Of a stretch of 38,236 nucleotides of DNA, positions 33,626 through 38,236 are shown one piece after another; the first letter of the stretch is position 1; each line of letters starts with the position of its first letter. The position numbers were made by a program, and so were the translations under genes. Source of the stretch: Atopobacter sp. AH10 (GTDB lineage Bacteria > Bacillota > Bacilli > Lactobacillales > Aerococcaceae). The notes beneath the pieces were generated by a model, which saw nothing but the letters and a program-made list of their open reading frames with translations, had not been told where the DNA came from and made no database searches. The stretch covers positions 1 through 38,236 of the forward strand of contig NZ_QXPZ01000042.1 of assembly GCF_003664595.1 (NCBI RefSeq), given 5' to 3'.

Positions 33626-34099
33626 ATGAATGATATAGAACGTTTGCTAGCGATAGAAGAAATTAAACAATGTAAGGCGAGGTATTGGAGAGCCATTGAT
33701 AGTAAAGACTTTGAGCTTTTACGAACGGTCATGGCAAAAGATGTCGTCTTTGATATTTCAGAATCTACCCACGATCCTGTTCGGGGGCAGTTACCACTTT
33801 TCCCTGCTAAACTGGAACCGTCTAGATCACTAGAGGAAGTTATTCGTAACGCTAATAAGGGGATGGGGGAAGACGTGCAATCTGCTCACATGGGCCATAT
33901 TCCAGAAATTACGGTGACTTCTTCCACAAGTGCCGAAGCTATTTTTCCTTTTGAAGACCGTGTGTTAAAGCATGGCTACGGGGCTTTTAATGGCTATGGT
34001 TATTACAAGGATACTTTCGAAAAAATTGATGGGAAATGGTTAGTAAAGACCAGCAAGATATACCGCTACCGAGTGATTGCAGATTTTATTGATCGCTAG
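33626..34099 (+). CDS. SnoaL-like / NTF2-fold protein
   Basis: 157 residues from ATG 33626 (164 from ATG 33605). The pattern MNDIERLLAIEEIKQCKARYWRAIDSKDFELLRTVMAKDVVFDIS is the usual start of SnoaL_4 proteins: a helix with a KARYxRAxDxxD motif, then the FxxxxxxDVVFD strand. The closing FEKIDGKWLVKTSKIYRYRV strands complete the cone-shaped fold. Members include small cyclases, isomerases and dehydratases as well as non-catalytic proteins, so no reaction can be given. It stands alone behind a strong promoter, between arrays of tandem repeats. Confidence 0.82.
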   Translation: MNDIERLLAIEEIKQCKARYWRAIDSKDFELLRTVMAKDVVFDISESTHDPVRGQLPLFPAKLEPSRSLEEVIRNANKGMGEDVQSAHMGHIPEITVTSSTSAEAIFPFEDRVLKHGYGAFNGYGYYKDTFEKIDGKWLVKTSKIYRYRVIADFIDR

Positions 34100-34108
34100 A
34101 AGTAGAGA

Positions 34109-34320
34109 CGTATAGAAGGATCCTATAAGGTTTAGCAAGATGTGTATAATGTATGTATAAAAGACCCCTGTAAGGCTTTGTCATATGGGTATAATGTTAT
34201 GTCTAGAAGGATCCTGTAAGGCTTAGTCGTATGCGTATAAGGGATTGTATAGAAGCCCCTTTTAAGGCTTTGTCATATGGGTATAATGTTTGCCGTTAGC
34301 GTATGTGTATAATGATTGTC
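34109..34320. repeat. about 4.5 copies of a 46-bp unit, each with a TATAAT
   Basis: Units share (A)GAAGGATCCT-TAAGG-TT-GTC-TATG-GTATAATG. TATAAT or TATAAG occurs at 34145, 34190, 34236, 34282 and 34308, with a spacing of 45-46 bp for the first four. I see no matching -35 boxes, so these are -10-like sequences only. The array occupies almost the whole gap between the SnoaL-like gene and sppA. Confidence 0.88.
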
Positions 34321-34336
34321 CTAGTTAGCGCTAGTA

Positions 34337-34365
34337 TTGAACCATCTGATAGAATAGGATAAACT
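34337..34365 (+). promoter_or_regulatory. candidate promoter of sppA
   Basis: TTGAAC (34337-34342), a 17-bp spacer and TAAACT (34360-34365), 31 bp before the start codon and just after the 46-bp repeats. Confidence 0.45.
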
Positions 34366-34396
34366 GGAATTACTATAGTCCAAGGAGGGTCGTTGG

Positions 34397-35437
34397 ATGA
34401 GAGAAATGAGTAATAAGAGGCGTTGGGTCGCTGTGATTGCCAGTTTGTGTGTGTTTGCTTTATCGATGACAGCGGAAGGAACAGCCAATTTAGCGTCTAG
34501 TTTTACAAAAGAAAGTGCGGATAAAGTAGCTGAGAATTTATTGAAGCCAACACTAACAGAAAAAGTTGTCGAAGGCGAAAATAAAAATGCCAAAATTTTA
34601 GAAATTCCGATTGAAGGGGCTATTACAAAAAGTAATTCGACTAGTCTTTTGGGGGCGGGAGAAGGTTATGACCATCAATTGATCTTATCCAGTCTTAAAA
34701 AGGCTCAAGAAGATTCTTCCATCAAAGGACTTTTGTTAACGGTGGATAGTCCTGGCGGGGGCGTTTTTGAATCTGCTGAAGTGTATAAGGCGATTAAGGA
34801 TTTGAAAGAAAAGACTGGATTGCCGGTCTATACCAGTATGCAAAGGATGGCGGCTAGTGGAGGTTATTACATTGCTTCCGCTAGTGATAAAATTTTTGCC
34901 AGTCAAGAAACGCTAACGGGTTCTATTGGGGTCATTATGCATTCCCTGAATGTTTCTGGGCTTTTAGAGAAATATGGCGTAAAAGATGCGACGATTAAGT
35001 CAGCGGCGCACAAGGATATCATGAGTACGACTCGTCCGATGACGGATGATGAAAAGAAGATTCTCCAAGGCTATGTGGATTCTGCTTACCAACGTTTTGT
35101 GGATGTTGTAGATGCAGGACGGAAAAATCTCAATCGAGAGCAAGTATTAAAATTAGCAGATGGACGGATCTATGACGGTCAACAAGCGAAAGATCAAGGG
35201 CTAGTAGATGAAATTGGTTACCGAGAAGATGCCATCAAGGCTCTCTCTAAAGAAATGAAAGTGAAGGATCCTCAAGTGGTGACCTATAAACAAGAAACTC
35301 TTGCTAATTGGGCAAAATGGTTACCAAAATCTTTAGCTCCAAAAGGCCCTGCTTCTTGGCTCAACTCTTTGCTTTTGACAAAGGAAAAGTCAAGCGATGA
35401 AGGACCACGAGCTATGTATTTGTTTGGAGGGGAATAA
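34397..35437 (+). CDS. sppA: signal peptide peptidase SppA
   Basis: 346 residues. An N-terminal membrane anchor (RRWVAVIASLCVFALSM) is followed by the ClpP/crotonase-fold S49 peptidase domain, which faces outside the membrane and degrades cleaved signal peptides. The catalytic pair is visible: Ser154 in MAASGGYYIAS and Lys206 in AAHKDIMS. Their 52-residue spacing is the one I recall for the Bacillus enzyme. VDSPGGGV near residue 116 and the ETLTGSIGV strand near 172 fit. AAGGAGG lies 8 bp before ATG 34397. The stop is 1 bp from the next ATG, so it is co-translated with the RDD protein. Confidence 0.92.
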   Translation: MREMSNKRRWVAVIASLCVFALSMTAEGTANLASSFTKESADKVAENLLKPTLTEKVVEGENKNAKILEIPIEGAITKSNSTSLLGAGEGYDHQLILSSLKKAQEDSSIKGLLLTVDSPGGGVFESAEVYKAIKDLKEKTGLPVYTSMQRMAASGGYYIASASDKIFASQETLTGSIGVIMHSLNVSGLLEKYGVKDATIKSAAHKDIMSTTRPMTDDEKKILQGYVDSAYQRFVDVVDAGRKNLNREQVLKLADGRIYDGQQAKDQGLVDEIGYREDAIKALSKEMKVKDPQVVTYKQETLANWAKWLPKSLAPKGPASWLNSLLLTKEKSSDEGPRAMYLFGGE

Positions 35438-35438
35438 G

Positions 35439-35888
35439 ATGGAATGGGTAATCAAAGAAGACCAAGCCGTCATCTATCCTTATGCCGGATTCTTTAGACG
35501 TGGTGTAGCATTTCTATTCGATGGGCTTGTTGTAAAATGGCTCACTGGGGCTGTGTTAGCTTTGACCGCCTTAATGATAGAAAATAGTGTCGTCGATTAT
35601 ATTTTGTCAACCCTAGTGTTTGTGACTTACTTTGTCCTAATGACGAAGTTTAATCATGGTCAAACGCTAGGAAAGATGTTACTAGGCTTACAAGTGATTC
35701 GGAAGGATCGAGAAGAATTGACGTGGGAAGACGTCCTCCTTCGTGAAGCTTGTGGGCGCTATCTCACCCGAGTTGTTTGGATTTTATATGCCATGCCACT
35801 AGTGATGGGTGAGAAGGCTAGTCTAGGAGACTATTTTGCTAAAACCCGAGTGGTAAAGGTAGAAGCATTTAAAGGGATTGAAGACTAG
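35439..35888 (+). CDS. RDD-family membrane protein
   Basis: 149 residues from ATG 35439, chosen because a GGAGGGG site lies 6 bp upstream and it starts one base after the sppA stop; the frame is open further back, overlapping sppA. The YAGFFRRGVAFLFDGLVV segment has the RDD pattern (Arg, then Asp in the first membrane segment). GQTLGKMLLGLQVIRKDREELTWEDVLLREA is the usual middle block. Two to three further hydrophobic segments follow. RDD proteins commonly sit beside sppA in Firmicutes; their function is poorly known (ion transport has been suggested for some). Confidence 0.87.
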   Translation: MEWVIKEDQAVIYPYAGFFRRGVAFLFDGLVVKWLTGAVLALTALMIENSVVDYILSTLVFVTYFVLMTKFNHGQTLGKMLLGLQVIRKDREELTWEDVLLREACGRYLTRVVWILYAMPLVMGEKASLGDYFAKTRVVKVEAFKGIED

Positions 35889-35920
35889 TTCTATTAGGAT
35901 TTCTAGGCTAGAATAGCTAA

Positions 35921-36110
35921 GGGAAGTTTGTAACGTTGTCAGTTTTTGCCAGCCTGTGAAGGAAAGTTTGTAACGTTGTCAGTTTTTGCAAGCCTGTGAA
36001 GGAAAGCTTACAACGTTGTCAGTTTTTGCAAGCCTAGATAAAGACAAGCTTACAACTTTATCTGTTTTTGCTAGCCTATATAAAGTAAAGTTTAGAACTT
36101 TATCTGTTAA
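35921..36110. repeat. five ~40-bp tandem copies with a decay gradient
   Basis: Units at 35921, 35961, 36001, 36042 and 36084 share AAGTTTGTAACGTTGTCAGT and TTTTTGC-AGCCT. Units 1-3 are nearly identical, 4 diverges (CTTTATCTG for CGTTGTCAG) and 5 is truncated. An open frame running through the array (35986-36231) is a by-product of the repeat. Confidence 0.9.
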
Positions 36111-36122
36111 GAGAACATATAA

Positions 36123-36160
36123 AAAAGAAGCTCGCGACTTTACTAGGTCACGAGTTTTCT
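36123..36160 (+). terminator. terminator of sppA-RDD
   Basis: AAGAAGCTCGCGAC pairs with GTCACGAGTTTTCTT (few mismatches) across a short loop; T-rich sequence flanks it on the 3' side. Confidence 0.65.
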
Positions 36161-36286
36161 TACTTAGCGATCAAAAGCTGATAGGCATGAAAAAGGCCAA
36201 GATGTTGATGGCTGATGAGATAAAGGGCTAATTCGTATGAGCTTTTTTTGAACTGTATTAAAAGTTGAAATAAATGGATGGAAAGT

Positions 36287-36384
36287 AGAGCCTAAATAAT
36301 GAGATGACGCCCCAAAGTATCTTTAGTGACAATGAACTCTATCTAGAAAGAGAGTCTAAATAATGAGGGGAAGCCCCAAAGTAT
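36287..36384. repeat. two 34-bp direct repeats just upstream of thyA
   Basis: AGAGCCTAAATAATGAGATG...CCCCAAAGTAT (36287-36320) recurs at 36351-36384 with a 64-bp period; the second copy ends 19 bp before the thyA start. The position would allow a regulatory role, but it also fits the general repeat habit of this region. Confidence 0.75.
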
Positions 36385-36403
36385 ACACAAAAGGAGAGAA
36401 GCT

Positions 36404-37345
36404 ATGAAGCAATTCCAAGATTTGATTCGCCATATTGAAAAGAATGGCGTGATTCGGGAAGATCGGACAGGAGTAGGGACGAAAGGGGTATTTGGCTATC
36501 AAATGCGTTTCGATCTACAAGAAGGTTTCCCTATTTTAACGACAAAACGTGTGCCTTTTGGTTTAGTCAAGTCAGAATTAATGTGGTTTTTAAGAGGGGA
36601 TACGAACATTCGCTATTTACTCGAACACAAGAATCATATTTGGACAGAATGGGCTTTTGAGAAATATGTTAAGAGTCCTGCCTATAAAGGACCAGATATG
36701 ACAGATTTTGGAAGAAGAGCGGTCAAGGATCCTGAATTTAATACCATTTATCAAGAAGAAGTGAAAGCTTTTGAACAGCGTATTTTAGAAGACGAGGACT
36801 TTGCTAGAGTTTATGGGGATTTAGGGCATATTTATGGCTATCAATGGCGCTCATGGCCGACTCGTGATGGAGGTAAAATTGACCAAATAGCTGATCTCAT
36901 TGATCAGATTAAGAAGAATCCTTATTCTAGACGGCATTTGTTAACCGCTTGGAATCCGGAAGAAGTCCCAGATATGGCCTTACCACCTTGCCATACCTTC
37001 TGTCAATTTTATGTCAGTGAAGGGCGTTTGAGTTGCCAGTTGTATCAACGGTCAGCGGATGTCTTCTTAGGGGTACCTTTTAATATTGCTAGTTATGCCT
37101 TGTTGACGCACCTGATTGCACGGGCTTGCGGTTTAGAAGTCGGGGAATTTATTCATAGCTTTGGGGATGCTCATCTTTACCTCAATCATAAAGAAGCTGT
37201 TGAGGAATTAATGAAACGTGAGCCTAAGTCTTTACCAAGGCTCGTGATTGATTCGGATGAAGAGATGGAAGCTATTGATTTGAAGGATATACGTTTGGAA
37301 GGATACGAGCCTTATCCAACGATCAAAGCACCAATTGCAGTCTAA
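36404..37345 (+). CDS. thyA: thymidylate synthase
   Basis: Converts dUMP to dTMP using 5,10-methylene-THF, releasing dihydrofolate. 313 residues, the long Lactobacillales form with an insertion in the small domain (about 80-130, containing [29 protein letters not shown]). The catalytic cysteine is C196 in [32 protein letters not shown] and [12 protein letters not shown] follow. The start ATG has an AAGGAGAG site. It is paired with dihydrofolate reductase 27 bp downstream, which recycles its product. Confidence 0.96.
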   Translation: MKQFQDLIRHIEKNGVIREDRTGVGTKGVFGYQMRFDLQEGFPILTTKRVPFGLVKSELMWFLRGDTNIRYLLEHKNHIWTEWAFEKYVKSPAYKGPDMTDFGRRAVKDPEFNTIYQEEVKAFEQRILEDEDFARVYGDLGHIYGYQWRSWPTRDGGKIDQIADLIDQIKKNPYSRRHLLTAWNPEEVPDMALPPCHTFCQFYVSEGRLSCQLYQRSADVFLGVPFNIASYALLTHLIARACGLEVGEFIHSFGDAHLYLNHKEAVEELMKREPKSLPRLVIDSDEEMEAIDLKDIRLEGYEPYPTIKAPIAV

Positions 37346-37372
37346 GAAAAGCTCTAGGAAGGAGAAAGGGTC

Positions 37373-37861
37373 ATGATTTTTGTCTATGCTCAAGATCAAG
37401 CAGGTGGTATTGGCTATAAGGGTGATCTCCCGTGGCATCTAGCAAGTGAGATGGCTCATTTTAAAGCCACGACACTGCATCAAACTGTCGTGATGGGGCG
37501 GACAACATTTGCCTCTATGGGCTACCGTCCCTTGAAACAAAGAAGAAATATTGTTGTTTCTACGCAAATAGATCCCCATGCTTATCAAGGAATAGAAGTG
37601 GTGAAGACTCTCGATGAATTACTAGCGATGGAAGGGTCTCATGATTTTTATGTGATTGGTGGCCAAAGTCTATATGAAAGTCTCTACCCCTACGCCCATG
37701 AGTTGATTCGAACGGTTATTCATGAAACTTATGTGACAGATCGCTCCTTGAAAGCTCCGGATCCAAGTGTTTGGCAATTAATGTCATCAAAAGATGAAGT
37801 GGATAAAAAGACGGGGACAGCCTTTACTATTGAAAAGTGGCAACGGAAAGCAGAAGAATAA
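37373..37861 (+). CDS. folA: dihydrofolate reductase
   Basis: Reduces dihydrofolate to tetrahydrofolate with NADPH; the trimethoprim target. 162 residues, chromosomal size. The N-terminal GGIGYKGDLPWHLASEMAHFK (with the PW and the acidic E/D substrate residue near 27), VVMGRTTFASMG, RRNIVVS and FYVIGGQSLYESL blocks appear in order. It is directly downstream of thyA, the usual arrangement. AAGGAGAAAGG precedes ATG 37373. Any drug-resistance substitution cannot be judged without alignment to a reference. Confidence 0.94.
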   Translation: MIFVYAQDQAGGIGYKGDLPWHLASEMAHFKATTLHQTVVMGRTTFASMGYRPLKQRRNIVVSTQIDPHAYQGIEVVKTLDELLAMEGSHDFYVIGGQSLYESLYPYAHELIRTVIHETYVTDRSLKAPDPSVWQLMSSKDEVDKKTGTAFTIEKWQRKAEE

Positions 37862-37900
37862 AGGGGATTTATCCCTAAAAACTAAGGAAAGAGCTTGAAT

Positions 37901-37960
37901 CCTAAATTTTCCCCCAACATTTGTCCGCTGAGTATTGGATAAATTTTTGGGGGATTTAGC
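37901..37960. repeat. dispersed palindromic element, copy C
   Basis: CCTAAATTTTCCCCCAACAT...TGAGTATTGGATAAATTTTTGGGGGATTTAG is the same element as 21132-21191. It lies 40 bp after the folA stop and can fold into a long hairpin that might itself end the thyA-folA transcript. Confidence 0.85.
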
Positions 37961-38015
37961 TTGAACTATAAGCTAAAGGAAACGAAAGAGTAATCTTAGT
38001 ATATACAGATCAAAA

Positions 38016-38068
38016 AAAGTAAAGCGAGTATAAATGTTGGTCTATCAACATCTATACTCGCTTTTTTA
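38016..38068 (+). terminator. strong bidirectional terminator after thyA-folA
   Basis: AAAGCGAGTATA (38021-38032) pairs with TATACTCGCTTT (about 38053-38064), with an inner ATGTTG/CAACAT stem, followed by TTTTTTAGG. The left side is A-rich, so it works in both directions. Confidence 0.88.
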
Positions 38069-38073
38069 GGGCG

Positions 38074-38163
38074 TAAGTGTCAAAGTTTGGGGGGAGGAAG
38101 TAATCGCTAAGTCACCAAAACAATCAGTTGCTAATCTAAGTGTCAAAATCGGGAGGAGGAAAA
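38074..38163. repeat. two diverged 27-bp direct repeats
   Basis: TAAGTGTCAAAGTTTGGGGG-AGGAAG (38074-38100) recurs as TAAGTGTCAAAATCGGGAGGAGGAAAA (38137-38163), with a 63-bp period. Confidence 0.65.
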
Positions 38164-38174
38164 TTTTATTGTTA

Positions 38175-38208
38175 CCTAAATTCCCCCAAAATTTATCCAA
38201 TACTCAAA
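38175..38208. repeat. half copy of the dispersed palindromic element
   Basis: CCTAAATTCCCCCAAAATTTATCCAATACTCA is the inverted right arm of copy C. The other arm is absent in the next 28 bp before the window ends, so this is a single-arm remnant. Confidence 0.7.
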
Positions 38209-38236
38209 AGAAAATGATCAAAAATCTTTATTTTAC

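Noticed and set aside
35986-36231. 81-residue ORF across the repeats after the RDD gene
   Set aside because: Its sequence is the translation of the 40-bp tandem repeat and the terminator; it has no ribosome binding site and no protein-like composition.

Overview
The window reads as chromosome of a low-GC Gram-positive coccus of the Lactobacillales. The evidence is a YSIRK/LPXTG surface protein, a pneumococcal-type AdcAII plus histidine-triad (Pht) zinc pair, an ECF-type vitamin S component and AGGAGG-type ribosome binding sites. I cannot name the species; an Aerococcaceae-like or Streptococcus-like bacterium fits. I saw no rRNA, tRNA, CRISPR array, prophage or intact insertion sequence.

Layout. 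Positions 1-850 hold a likely small RNA, a tiny ORF and a 16-bp tandem repeat. Positions 851-10330 are amino-acid and one-carbon metabolism: a MetI-type cystathionine gamma-synthase (-), an arginine T-box followed by argG-argH (+), then a LysR regulator, metE and metF (all -). Positions 10800-15130 carry a one-module NRPS-like enzyme (adenylation-carrier-condensation) and an MFS exporter; I recognise no described pathway for this pair, and it is the best candidate for an undescribed system. Positions 15850-19890 encode a 1344-residue cell-wall-anchored adhesin-like protein (-). Positions 20300-25400 carry a YoaK-family membrane protein and the adcAII-pht zinc operon; 25500-25780 holds an unassigned structured RNA and a dispersed repeat; 26040-28270 is the feoAB iron operon behind a promoter with a Fur-like dyad. 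On the minus strand follow folP, an ECF S component, a pyridoxal/HMP-type kinase and a B3/B4-domain protein. From 32440 on the plus strand are a Cof-type HAD phosphatase, a SnoaL-like protein, sppA with an RDD membrane protein, and thyA with dihydrofolate reductase.

How the genes work together. metF makes 5-methyl-THF and metE uses a methyl-folate to make methionine from homocysteine. folP, thyA and DHFR supply and recycle folate, so one-carbon metabolism is a recurring theme. A second theme is metals: AdcAII/Pht for zinc and FeoAB for ferrous iron.

The most unusual overall property is the intergenic DNA. Many gaps carry their own private, decaying tandem repeat (units of about 16 to 60 bp, 2 to 9 copies). 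In one case the unit is the 3' end and stop codon of the preceding gene. In addition there is a dispersed palindromic element (about 60 bp, three full copies and one half copy) and a second dispersed 79-bp element (two copies). All alignments, promoters and structures were read by eye; nothing was searched or computed.
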